Assembly (NCBI GenBank): GCA_963773665.1
Contig: CAVZBZ010000009.1
Location: 124,001-188,000 of the forward strand
Length of the DNA stretch: 64,000 nucleotides
Source of the DNA: DATJLY01 sp963773665
Lineage (GTDB): Bacteria > Pseudomonadota > Alphaproteobacteria > ATCC43930 > CGMCC-115725
Direction: 5' to 3'
How positions within the stretch are numbered: position 1 is the stretch's first letter; every line of letters begins with the position of its first letter. This document shows positions 27,063-35,397 of the stretch, piece after piece. A model generated the notes under the pieces. It saw only the letters and a program-made list of their open reading frames with translations, did not search any database and was not told where the DNA came from. Both the position numbers and the translations under genes were made by a program.

Positions 27063-27413
27063 TTGCGTATCCTATTGGTTGACGACGACGACGACGTGCG
27101 CGACTACACCGCCTCGGTGCTCGAAGAGGCGGGGTACGACGTGCGCGTCGCCTCGCGCGGCGAAACCGCGGTCAAGCTCTTGGCGATGGGCGAGCCGTTC
27201 GATCTTCTCATCACCGATATCGTGATGCCGGGTTGGGACGGGCCCGAACTCGCGCGCCGCGTCAAATCGCTGCGGCCCGATCTCAAGGTGCTCTACATCA
27301 CCGGTTTCACGCGCCACATCGCGCCGGCCGAACTGGTCGGCGCCGAGGTGCTCGACAAGCCGTTCCAGCGCGAGAAGCTGCTGCATACGGTGCGCCACAT
27401 GCTCGGCTCCTGA
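27063..27413 (+). CDS. Single-domain response regulator (CheY-like receiver)
   Basis: A 116-aa receiver domain with no output domain. The phosphorylation pocket is complete: acidic triplet around D7-D9 (LLVDDDDDV), phospho-acceptor D52 (LLITDIVMPGWDG), a switch threonine in LYITGF and K99 (EVLDKPF). It starts at TTG with no strong ribosome site. No kinase adjoins it, but the hybrid kinase at 35398 carries a related receiver. It probably relays phosphoryl groups or acts by protein contact. Confidence 0.88.
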   Translation: MRILLVDDDDDVRDYTASVLEEAGYDVRVASRGETAVKLLAMGEPFDLLITDIVMPGWDGPELARRVKSLRPDLKVLYITGFTRHIAPAELVGAEVLDKPFQREKLLHTVRHMLGS

Positions 27414-27416
27414 ATC

Positions 27417-28403
27417 TTACGGCACGAGCACCGCGGCGCCCGTGATCCTGCCGTCGCGCAGGCGCGCCAAGGCCTCGTTCGCCTCGCGCAGGGGAAATGC
27501 CTCGGTCGTGGTGCGGACCGGCACCGCGGGCGCCAACGCCAGAAACTCCTCGCCATCTGCGCGCGTGAGATTGGCGACCGAGCGGAGCTGCCGCTCCTCC
27601 CACAGGAGGCTGTAGGGAAAGCTCGGGATGTCGCTCATGTGAATCCCGGCGCAGACGACGATGCCGCCTTTCGCGGTCGCGGCAAGAGCCGATGGCACGA
27701 GCGATCCCACCGGCGCGAAGATGAGCGAGCCGTCGAGTTTTTGCGGCGGCAGCTCGTCCGATCCGCCCGCCCAGAATGCTCCGAGCGAGCGCGCGAAATC
27801 CTGGCCCTCGCGGTCGCCCGGCTTGGTGAAGGCATAGATGCGCTGGCCGCGATATCGGGCCACCTGGGCCGCGATGTGCGCGGCCGCGCCAAAGCCCCAG
27901 AGCCCGAGCCGCTCGGCCGGCCCTGCGAGCTTCAGCGCGCGGTAGCCGATCAATCCCGCGCACATCAAGGGCGCCGCCTCAACGTCGCCATAGGATGCCG
28001 GCACCTTGAGGCAGAAGCGCGCGTCGGCGGCGGCGAAGGCGGCATAGCCGCCATCGATCTGGTAGCCGGTGAAGCGCGCGTTGTCGCACAGATTCTCGCG
28101 CCCGCTCAGGCAATAGGCGCAGTGCCCGCACACATGGCCGAGCCACGGCACGCCGACGCGGTCGCCCGGCTTCACGTTCGTGACGGCGGCGCCGGTCTCG
28201 ACCACGATGCCGATGATCTCGTGCCCGGGCACGAGCGGCAGCTTCGGGTCCGGCAGCTCGCCATCGACGACGTGCAGATCCGTGCGGCAGACGCCGCACG
28301 CCTTGACCGCGATCAGCGCCTCCTCGGCGCCGGGACGCGGCGTGGGCGCATCGGGCGCGAAGCGCAGGTGTTGGCCCGCGCGGTCGAGGATCATTGCTTC
28401 CAT
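27417..28403 (-). CDS. Zinc-dependent alcohol dehydrogenase
   Basis: A 328-aa medium-chain dehydrogenase. Catalytic zinc ligands are seen in ACGVCRTDLHVVDGELP (Cys) and PLVPGHEIIGIV (His/Glu). The structural zinc lobe is CGHCAYCLSGRENLC, all four cysteines present. The nucleotide-binding region is RLGLWGFGAAAHIAAQVARY, slightly off the GxGxxG consensus (GFGAAA). It oxidises or reduces an alcohol/aldehyde with NAD(P)(H). It is tail-to-tail with the receiver gene. The substrate is unknown. Confidence 0.92.
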   Translation of the reverse strand: MEAMILDRAGQHLRFAPDAPTPRPGAEEALIAVKACGVCRTDLHVVDGELPDPKLPLVPGHEIIGIVVETGAAVTNVKPGDRVGVPWLGHVCGHCAYCLSGRENLCDNARFTGYQIDGGYAAFAAADARFCLKVPASYGDVEAAPLMCAGLIGYRALKLAGPAERLGLWGFGAAAHIAAQVARYRGQRIYAFTKPGDREGQDFARSLGAFWAGGSDELPPQKLDGSLIFAPVGSLVPSALAATAKGGIVVCAGIHMSDIPSFPYSLLWEERQLRSVANLTRADGEEFLALAPAVPVRTTTEAFPLREANEALARLRDGRITGAAVLVP

Positions 28404-28424
28404 GGGGATCGAGTTTGCCCCGGC

Positions 28425-29561
28425 TCAGCCGCCGAGGAAATGGCCGACCGGCATGAGCGGGCGCACGTGTTCGCACACGATCTTGGCGGTGGCGAGGAGC
28501 GGCACGGCGAGCAGCGCGCCCGGAATGCCCCACATCCAGTCCCAGAAGATGAGCGAGCCGATCACCAGGACCGGGTTGAGCGTGAAGCGGCGCGCCACCA
28601 GCATCGGCGTCACCGCCTCGCCCTCGACCAGGTGGATCGCGAGATATGCGGCGGGCGGCAGCAGCGCGTGCAGCAGCGTCGGAAATGTCAGAAGGCCAGC
28701 GGCGAAGAACATCGCGAGGCCGGTCAACGGGCCGAGGATGAGCACGTAATTGAGGATGAACGCGACCGCGCCCCACAGCGCCGGATTCGCGAGCCCGATC
28801 GCCCACATCGTGCCGAAGGTGGCTAATCCCACGAGCGCGTTCATGATCGTGATCGTCACGAGATAGGCCGAAATTTCCTGCCCGATCTTGCGCGACATCT
28901 CGACCGCCCGCTTCTTGTCGCCGAAGCTCGGCAGGATCTCCACGAGCTTGCGCATGAAAATGTCGCCCGCGGCCAGCAGGAAAAACAGCAGGAGCGCGGT
29001 GATGCCGAAGCCGGTGAGGATGCTGCGCGTGCCGGAGAACAGATAGGCCGCGAGCGTCGAGCCTTCGATCGCGGGTGCCGACGTGGCGGCGCTGCCGGGC
29101 TGCGTCGCCTGTTCGAGCTTGCCGATGAGTTCGAATAGGCGCTGCAGCGGCTCGCGCAGCAGGCTTAGATGCTCCTCGATGCGCGGCAGGCTCTGCGGCA
29201 GCTTGTTGAACCAGTCGGTGGCCGGCCCCGCGAGCCCGTAGGCGAGCCCGCTGAGCAGGCTCGCGAGCAGCGCCATCATGGCGAGCGCGGCGAGCGGTCC
29301 CGGTACATGCCAGCGTGTCAGTGCGCGGTAGCCGGGCGTCAAAAGCAGCTTCAGCAGGATGGCGAAGGACAGCGGCACGACCAGTTCGGCCGTGAAGTAG
29401 AGCGTGTAGAACGCCATCAGCGTGAAAATACAGGCGAGCAGCACCGTGCGGCTGTCCTGCGGCAGGAACGGCGTCTCGCGCTCGGCCGTCTCTTCCTCGC
29501 CGGGCCGCGGTCGTACCGCCGGTTCAAGATCGCGTCGCATGCTCCTGCGCGGCGAACGCAT
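28425..29561 (-). CDS. AI-2E/PerM-family membrane transporter
   Basis: About 378 aa with eight hydrophobic segments: an N-terminal pair (RTVLLACIFTLMAFYTLYFT; LVVPLSFAILLKLLLTPGYR), a helix LAALAMMALLASLLSGLAYG, a polar helical loop of about 100 residues, and a C-terminal four-helix block (LVTITIMNALVGLATFGTMW; LWGAVAFILNYVLILGPLTG; HALLPPAAYLAIHLVEGEAV; PVLVIGSLIFWDWMWGIPGA). This is the TqsA/PerM family: some members export autoinducer-2, others Na+ or unknown solutes. The start may be M at 29561 or 29540. It follows the dehydrogenase stop closely and shares its strand. Confidence 0.85.
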   Translation of the reverse strand: MRSPRRSMRRDLEPAVRPRPGEEETAERETPFLPQDSRTVLLACIFTLMAFYTLYFTAELVVPLSFAILLKLLLTPGYRALTRWHVPGPLAALAMMALLASLLSGLAYGLAGPATDWFNKLPQSLPRIEEHLSLLREPLQRLFELIGKLEQATQPGSAATSAPAIEGSTLAAYLFSGTRSILTGFGITALLLFFLLAAGDIFMRKLVEILPSFGDKKRAVEMSRKIGQEISAYLVTITIMNALVGLATFGTMWAIGLANPALWGAVAFILNYVLILGPLTGLAMFFAAGLLTFPTLLHALLPPAAYLAIHLVEGEAVTPMLVARRFTLNPVLVIGSLIFWDWMWGIPGALLAVPLLATAKIVCEHVRPLMPVGHFLGG

Positions 29562-29641
29562 GGCGCCCGGCCAAGGTTCGGCCGGTTGGAGCGCGGCGGG
29601 AGCGCCCCTATGATGCGCAGAACGCCGGGGAGACGCGCACC

Positions 29642-29983
29642 ATGCCGCCAAAGCGCAATCCGCTCAACCTCAATGCGCTGCAGCTGAAGACGCTCGCGCT
29701 GTTCCAGGCGCTGGCGCAGCTGCCGGATCATGCGCGGCCGGCCGAGGACGAGGGCGTCCTCGTCGCCGATCTGCCGCACCCGCACGGCGATCATTTCCAC
29801 CTGGGCGACGCCGTGGTGCTGTCGCGCGATGCGACCGGGCTCGCCAACCAGGCTGCGTGGGTGGCGCTCGAGCGGAAGGGGCTGATCCGCTCGCGCTTTC
29901 CCTCTGCCGCCGTGGTGACGAAGGAGGGGCTCGGCTACGACACCGGCCTAGCCGACGCGATCCTGCGCCGCGCCGAGCACTGA
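29642..29983 (+). CDS. Conserved hypothetical protein
   Basis: A 113-aa soluble protein: MPPKRNPLNLNALQLKTLAL, then FQALAQLPDHARPAEDEG, a His/Asp patch HPHGDHFHLGDAVVLSRDAT and a C-terminal wing-like segment QAAWVALERKGLIRSRFP. The last part resembles a winged helix end, so a DNA-binding or metal-binding role is conceivable. I recall similar uncharacterised alphaproteobacterial proteins but no named domain. Tail-to-tail with the HAD gene. Confidence 0.6.
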   Translation: MPPKRNPLNLNALQLKTLALFQALAQLPDHARPAEDEGVLVADLPHPHGDHFHLGDAVVLSRDATGLANQAAWVALERKGLIRSRFPSAAVVTKEGLGYDTGLADAILRRAEH

Positions 29984-29985
29984 GC

Positions 29986-30858
29986 CTACCAGCTGAAGCC
30001 GCAGGCAACTGCGAGCGGCGCCTCGCCCGACGCGGCGAGCGCGTGCTCGATGCGGAGGGCGTCGGGCGGCTCGCCGGGAGTGATGCCGAGCTCCTCGGCA
30101 TGAAGCCCGCCGACGATCCACACCGCGTCGATCTCGGCGCTCCGCGCGCCGGCGATGTCGGTGCGCAGACTGTCGCCCACGGCGAGCACGCGCCGCCGGT
30201 CGCTGATGCCGAGCAGTTCGAGGCTCGAATCATAGACCGACGCAAACGGCTTGCCGTGCCAGCTGACGCGCCCGCCCAATTCTTCGTAGCGCGCCGCGAG
30301 CGCGCCGGCGCAGATGATCCGCCGGCCGCGATGGATCACGGTGAGGTCGGCGTTGGCGCACACCATCGGCAGGTCGCGCGCGCGCGCCGCCTGGAGGATG
30401 GGCTCGTACTGCTCGGTCGTCTCGTCCCAGCCCCAGGGGCCGGTATTGAGGACGAAATCGGCATTGTCCGGTTCCGCGACGCGGGTGACGTCGAGCCCGT
30501 CGGTCATGCCTTCGTCGCGCGTCGGGCCGATGAAGCAGCAGCGCCGGCCGAGCGACGCGTAGAACGGCGTGTCGCGCCGCTTCATGCGCTGCCACACTTC
30601 TTCGCCCGAGGAATGAATGCCGCGATAGAGCGCGGGCGGTATGCCGATCTCGGTCAGGCGCTCGGCAATGGCGGAGGATCGGCGCGGCGCGTTCGACAGC
30701 AGCACGACCGGCTTTCCTCCTGCGCGCAAGCGCTCGAGCGCGTCGAGCACGCCCGGATAGGGCCGGCTGCCGTCATGCACGACGCCCCACAGGTCGAGGA
30801 TGAGGCCGTCATAGGGGCCGACGATCTCGCTCACCCCGCGCAGCAGGCGAAAGCTCAT
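29986..30858 (-). CDS. HAD-superfamily class IIA hydrolase (TIGR01459 type)
   Basis: A 290-aa phosphatase-like protein. Motif I is DLWGVVHDGSRPYPG (first Asp nucleophile; the second Asp position is replaced by Trp/Gly in DLWGVVHDG, as in this subfamily), motif II is VVLLSNAPRRSS, and motif III/IV is AVGDSLRTDIAGARSAEIDA. It looks like a NagD-related sugar-phosphate or nucleotide phosphatase. Its start overlaps the pyrD stop by 4 nt, so both are coupled; the pairing is common but its meaning is unknown. Confidence 0.88.
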   Translation of the reverse strand: MSFRLLRGVSEIVGPYDGLILDLWGVVHDGSRPYPGVLDALERLRAGGKPVVLLSNAPRRSSAIAERLTEIGIPPALYRGIHSSGEEVWQRMKRRDTPFYASLGRRCCFIGPTRDEGMTDGLDVTRVAEPDNADFVLNTGPWGWDETTEQYEPILQAARARDLPMVCANADLTVIHRGRRIICAGALAARYEELGGRVSWHGKPFASVYDSSLELLGISDRRRVLAVGDSLRTDIAGARSAEIDAVWIVGGLHAEELGITPGEPPDALRIEHALAASGEAPLAVACGFSW

Positions 30859-31928
30859 GCGGACAGCGATTCGGCCGCGGTGCCGACCGCCGCCGCCACG
30901 CTCGGATAGCCGTCGCGCGCCAGGAACCCGGCAAGGTCGTGCTTGATGCGCCCGACGAGGCTGGGGCCCTGATAGACGAGCGCGGTGTAGAGCTGCACGA
31001 GGCTCGCGCCGGCGCGGATCTTGGCATAGGCGTCGGCCGCCGAGGCAATGCCGCCCACGCCCACGAGCGGCAGCTTGCCGGACGTGCGCCGGTACATCTC
31101 GGCCAGGAGCGATGTGGAGGGCTGGAACAGCACCGGCCCGGTCAAGCCGCCGGGTTCGGGCGCATGGCGGCTCTTGAGCGTCGGCGGCCGCGCCACCGTC
31201 GCGTTCGAGACGATGAGCCCGTCGATGCCCGAAGCGAGCGCCACCTGTGCGATCTCGCTGCGCTCGCCCGGCGCAAGGTCGGGCGCGATCTTGAGGAGAA
31301 GGGGCGGCGGGTCGCGCGACACCGCCGCCTGGCGCGCCGCCATGACGCGGTCGATGAGGCGGGTGAGCGCGCTCTTGCGCTGCAGGTTGCGCAGGCCCGG
31401 CGTGTTCGGCGAGGACACGTTGATGGTCAGGTAGTCGGCGAGCGGCGCCAGCATCGCGACACCCTGCACATAGTCGCCGATATCGTCCTGCGTGTCGCGG
31501 TTCTTGCCGATATTGGCGCCGACGATGCCGCCCTTGCCGCGCCGCGCCCGGAGCCTTGCCGCGACCGCGGCGAGCCCGTCGCTGTTGAAGCCGAAGCGGT
31601 TGATGAGGGCTTGGTCCTCGACCAGGCGGAACAGGCGCGGCGGCGGGTTGCCCGGCTGCGGCCGCGGCGTCACGGTGCCGACCTCGACGAAGCCGAAGCC
31701 GAAACCCAGCATCGCGTCCGGCACCTCGGCCTGCTTGTCGAAGCCCGCGGCGAGGCCGACCGGGTTCGGGAACCTGCGGTGCCACAGCGTGACGGCAAGG
31801 TTCGGCGGGTCGGCGGCCGCTTCCTGCCGCGCCAGCCCGGCGGCGAGCGCCCGGACGGTCAGCCGGTGCGCCGTCTCGGGCGGCAGCGCGCGCATGAGCG
31901 GCAGGATGAGATCGAACAATGCAGCCAT
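30855..31928 (-). CDS. pyrD: Dihydroorotate dehydrogenase (quinone), class 2
   Basis: A 357-aa FMN enzyme that oxidises dihydroorotate to orotate in pyrimidine synthesis and passes electrons to the quinone pool at the inner membrane. The N-terminal membrane-binding helix (MAALFDLILPLMRALPPETA) marks class 2. The catalytic serine lies in TINVSSPNTPGLRNLQ, substrate loops NPVGLAAGFDKQAEVPDAML and FNSDGLAA are intact, and FMN-binding motifs GVGGIASAADAYAKI and GASLVQLYTALVYQGP close the barrel. Length is normal. Confidence 0.95.
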   Translation of the reverse strand: MAALFDLILPLMRALPPETAHRLTVRALAAGLARQEAAADPPNLAVTLWHRRFPNPVGLAAGFDKQAEVPDAMLGFGFGFVEVGTVTPRPQPGNPPPRLFRLVEDQALINRFGFNSDGLAAVAARLRARRGKGGIVGANIGKNRDTQDDIGDYVQGVAMLAPLADYLTINVSSPNTPGLRNLQRKSALTRLIDRVMAARQAAVSRDPPPLLLKIAPDLAPGERSEIAQVALASGIDGLIVSNATVARPPTLKSRHAPEPGGLTGPVLFQPSTSLLAEMYRRTSGKLPLVGVGGIASAADAYAKIRAGASLVQLYTALVYQGPSLVGRIKHDLAGFLARDGYPSVAAAVGTAAESLSA

Positions 31929-32045
31929 CCCGCAAACGCTACCGCAACCCTGCCGCGCGCGACAAGGATGCGATCGCGCGCCGGCGAATTTGACATGACT
32001 CGCGCCTTTGCTAGCATCGAAAGGCGATCGGCGTCGGAGATGAGC

Positions 32046-32290
32046 ATGGCACGGGAGTACAGCTATACGGCCGTGTTCGAGCCGGCTGAGGAAGGTGGCT
32101 TCGTGGTCACGTTTCCGGCCATTCCCGGGCTTGCGACTCAGGGGAAACGATCGAGGAGGCGCGATTCATGGCCGCCGATTGTCTGCGCGCCTATCTCGAA
32201 TTGCTGGCCAAGGATGGCGAGCCTCCGCCCTACGAAGCGCCGGGAACGCCGCTCACCGAGCGGGTCAGGGTCGCGCTCTCGGCGGCATGA
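32046..32290 (+). CDS. hicB: HicB-family antitoxin (frameshifted in this sequence)
   Basis: The N-terminal part, MAREYSYTAVFEPAEEGGFV and VTFPAIPGLATQG, is the HicB fold. After the run at about 32142 the reading frame must shift by one to continue as ETIEEARFMAADCLRAYLEL and the end RVRVALSAA, stopping in a 4-nt overlap with hicA. One base is missing in a GGGG stretch, so this is either a sequencing error or a broken antitoxin. Because an intact toxin follows immediately, error is more likely. HicB normally neutralises HicA and represses the operon. Confidence 0.8.
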
Positions 32291-32514
32291 GTACGCTGCC
32301 GTCGGTCCGGCCGGACCGGCTGATCAGGGCGCTCGAACGAGCCGGCTTCTATGTCGATCACGCGACCGGCGGCCACTACGTGATGAAACATCGAGCAAGG
32401 ACCGATCTTCGCGTGGTCGTTCCACATCATGGCGGCGACATCAAGCGCGGCGTGCTGCGGTCTATCCTTAAGCAGGCGCAGCTCACCGCCGAGGAGCTGG
32501 CGCACCTCCTTTAA
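32287..32514 (+). CDS. hicA: HicA-family mRNA interferase toxin
   Basis: A 75-aa toxin: MSTLPSVRPDRLIRALERAG, then FYVDHATGGHYVMKH with the catalytic histidine H30, and PHHGGDIKRGVLRSILKQAQ. It has the double-stranded-RNA-binding-like fold that cleaves mRNA when HicB is degraded. Order here is antitoxin first, with ATGA overlap, which is one of the two usual arrangements. Complete. Confidence 0.9.
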   Translation: MSTLPSVRPDRLIRALERAGFYVDHATGGHYVMKHRARTDLRVVVPHHGGDIKRGVLRSILKQAQLTAEELAHLL

Positions 32515-32518
32515 GCGG

Positions 32519-32563
32519 TCTCTCTCCTCGCTGGGGAGAGGGCTGGCGTGCGGGGGAAGGCGT
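32519..32563. repeat. Palindromic GC-rich intergenic repeat, copy A
   Basis: Core CTCTCC-N7-GGAGAG (32522-32540), followed by a G-rich tail GGCTGGCGTGCGGGGGAAGG. It is the same kind as copies at 41750 (inside ctaA) and 53701 (after ahcY): short inverted repeat then a purine-rich tail. It lies 5 nt after hicA and could fold at the 3' end of that transcript. Confidence 0.6.
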
Positions 32564-32596
32564 GACGCAGCGAGGGCGCTTCTCTATACCGAGGCG

Positions 32597-35344
32597 ATGA
32601 AAGCCGCCGTTCGCGCCGTCTCTCTGCCGTCGGCCCCCGCGCTCGTTGCCGGCGCGGGGCGGGCGGCGTGGCTTTCGCCGGACGGCGAGATCTCGCTCAT
32701 GGCGCATGACGAGGCGGCGCGGCGCGCCCGCTCGCAAGTGCCGATCGTGTGCCATGCGCGCGCGACCGCGCGCCGGCTCGGCGTGCTGCCGTTCCCCTCG
32801 CTCGACCTGCTCGAGCTTTTCGCCTTCGTGCGGCCGGCGCGGTTCTGCCTGCCGACGGCGCGCGGACTTGCGCTGGCGACCGGGCTCGCGGCGCCCGGCG
32901 GCGATCTTGCCGCCGCCGCCGAAACCCTCCTCGCCGCGGCGCAGAAGCTTCTCGCCGAGCTTGCCGCCGCGAAGCCCGATCCTGACGTGCGCGCCATCGC
33001 CGAGGCGATGGAACGCGGCGGCTGGGGCTGGGCCGCGTCGGTGCTGGCGGCGCTGCCGCCCGCGCCCGCGGGCGGGCCGGCGCCGCCTTCGCTGGCGCAA
33101 TGGCGGCGGCTGCCGGAATGGTCGGAGCACGCGCCCGAAGGCTCGCCCGGCAACATCCCGGTCGAAGAGTTCGAGGCGCGCGAAAGGCTTGCGGCTCTTC
33201 TCGGCCGGGGCGCCGAGGCGCGGCCGCAGCAGGCCGATTACGCCGCGGCGGTGAGCGCCGCCTTCCATCCGCGCGAGCGCGAGGGCGAGCCGCGCGTCGT
33301 CCTGGCCGAGGCCGGGACCGGGGTCGGCAAGACGCTGGGATATATCGCGCCGGCGAGTCTCTGGGCCGAGAAGAACGACGGCGCCGTCTGGGTTTCCACA
33401 TTCACGCGCAATCTGCAGCACCAGATCGCCGGCGAGCTCGACCGGCTCTATCCCGAGCCGGCGGTGAAGGACCGCCGCGTCGTGCTGCGCAAGGGCCGCG
33501 AGAATTATCTCTGTCTCCTCAATTTCGAAGAGGCGGTGGCCGGCCTGCCGATGCGGCCCTATGACGCGGCGCCGCTCGGCATCATGGCACGTTGGGTCAG
33601 CGCGACGCGCGACGGCGACATGGTCGGCGGCGATCTGCCGGGCTGGCTTCCGGACGTGATCGGGCGGGCGCAAAGCCTGGCGCTCGCCGACCGGCGCGGC
33701 GAATGCATTCACAGCGCGTGCCCGCATTATCACCGCTGCTTCATCGAGCGCAGCGTGCGCCGCGCGCGCCGCGCCCGCATCGTCGTGGCGAACCATGCGC
33801 TGGTGATGATCCAGGCGGCGCTCGGCGGGCTCGACGACGCCACCCTGCCGCAGCGCTACGTGTTCGACGAGGGCCATCACGTGTTCGACGCCGCCGACAG
33901 CGCCTTCTCGCTCGAGCTGTCGGGGCGCGAGGCGGCGATCTGCGCCGCTGGCTCGTCGGATCGGAGGAGCGCGGCCGGTCGCGCGCGCGCGGATTGCGCC
34001 GCCGGCTCGAGGATCTGGTCGAGGGCGATGCGATGTTGGAACGCGCGCTCGCCGCGGTCACGGTCGCGGCGCGCGTGCTGCCGGCCGAGGGTTTTTTGCA
34101 GCGCGTGATCGAGAACCGGCCGCAGGCCGAATGCGAGGCCTTTCTGGCGCAGGTGCGCCAGCAGGTTCTGGCGCGCGCCAAGGGGGCAGAGCAGGGCTAC
34201 GGCATCGAGACCGAGTTGCGCCCGGCGAGCGATGGGCTGCTCGCCGCCGCCCGTGCGCTTGCCCAGAAATTCGCCGCGGTCGAGGCGCCGATGCGGCTTC
34301 TGGCCGAGCGGCTCATGGCCCGGCTCGAGGACGAGGCGGCCGATCTCGACACCGGCACCCGCGTCCGGATCGAGGCGGCGGTGCGCGGGCTCGTGCGCCG
34401 CGGCGAGGTCGAGCTCGGCGGCTGGCGCCGCATGCTCGAGGAGTTGGACGAGGGCGAGCGCCCCGAATTCGTCGATTGGCTGGCACTCGACCGCTTCGAC
34501 GGGCACGAGGTCGATATCGCCATGCACCGCCATTGGGTCGATCCGGCGCGCCCCTTTGCCGAATTCGTGGCGAAGCCGGCGCACGGCGTGCTCGTCACAT
34601 CGGCGACGCTCACCGACGGCAGCGGCGACGTGGTCGCGGATTGGGAGGCGGCCGAGGCCCGCACCGGCGCGCGGCACCTGCCGAGCCCGGCGCTCCGCGC
34701 GCGCGTGCCGTCGCCGTTCGACTATGCCGCGCAGACGCGCGTCTTCATCGTCACCGACGTGCGGCGCGAGGATGCGCGGCAGGTTGCAAGCGCCTACCGC
34801 GCGCTTATCGAGGCGTCGGGCGGCGGCGCGCTCGGCCTGTTCACCGCGATCGCGCGATTGAAGGCCGTCCATGCGCTCATCGCCGAGCCGCTCGAGCGGG
34901 CGGGCCTGCCCCTTCTTGCCCAGCATGTCGACGGCATGGACACCGCGACGCTGGTCGATATTTTCCGCGCCGAGGAGGATGCCTCGCTGCTCGGCACCGA
35001 CGCGGTGCGCGACGGCGTCGACGTGCCGGGCCGCTCGCTCCGCCTCATCGTGTTCGACCGCGTGCCGTGGCCGCGCCCCGACATCCTGCACAAGGCGCGG
35101 CGCGAGGCGTTCGGCGGCGCGCGCTATGACGACAGCCTGACCCGGCTGCAGGCTGCGCCAGGCGTTCGGCCGGCTCGTCCGCCGGGCCGACGATAGCGGC
35201 GTGTTCGTGCTGCTCGACCGCATGATGCCGTCGCGGCTTTTGGGCGCATTTCCCGACGGCGTGCCGATCGAGCGGGTGGGATTGGCCGAGGCCGTCGCAC
35301 ATACGGCTTCGTTTTTGCGCGCCTCTTCCAACCCCAAAGGGTAG
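32597..35344 (+). CDS. DinG/XPD-type ATP-dependent DNA helicase (two frameshifts)
   Basis: Once two indels (near 33942 and 35149) are corrected, about 915 aa. Walker A is AEAGTGVGKTLGYIAPA, motif II is the variant FDEGHHVFDAAD, and four cysteines (ENYLCLLNF; GECIHSACPHYHRC) form the iron-sulfur cluster of DinG/XPD helicases. Later motifs TSATLTDGSGD, DAVRDGVDVPGRSLRLIVFD and RLQ-LRQAFGRLVRRADD complete helicase domain 2. It unwinds DNA/RNA forks or R-loops. An N-terminal region of about 200 aa before Walker A is unusual and of unknown role. Confidence 0.82.
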
Positions 35345-35397
35345 GGTCCGTCACCTTGCGTTTCGTGGCTAGATCGTGCGAGGCGGTTGGGAGGGAG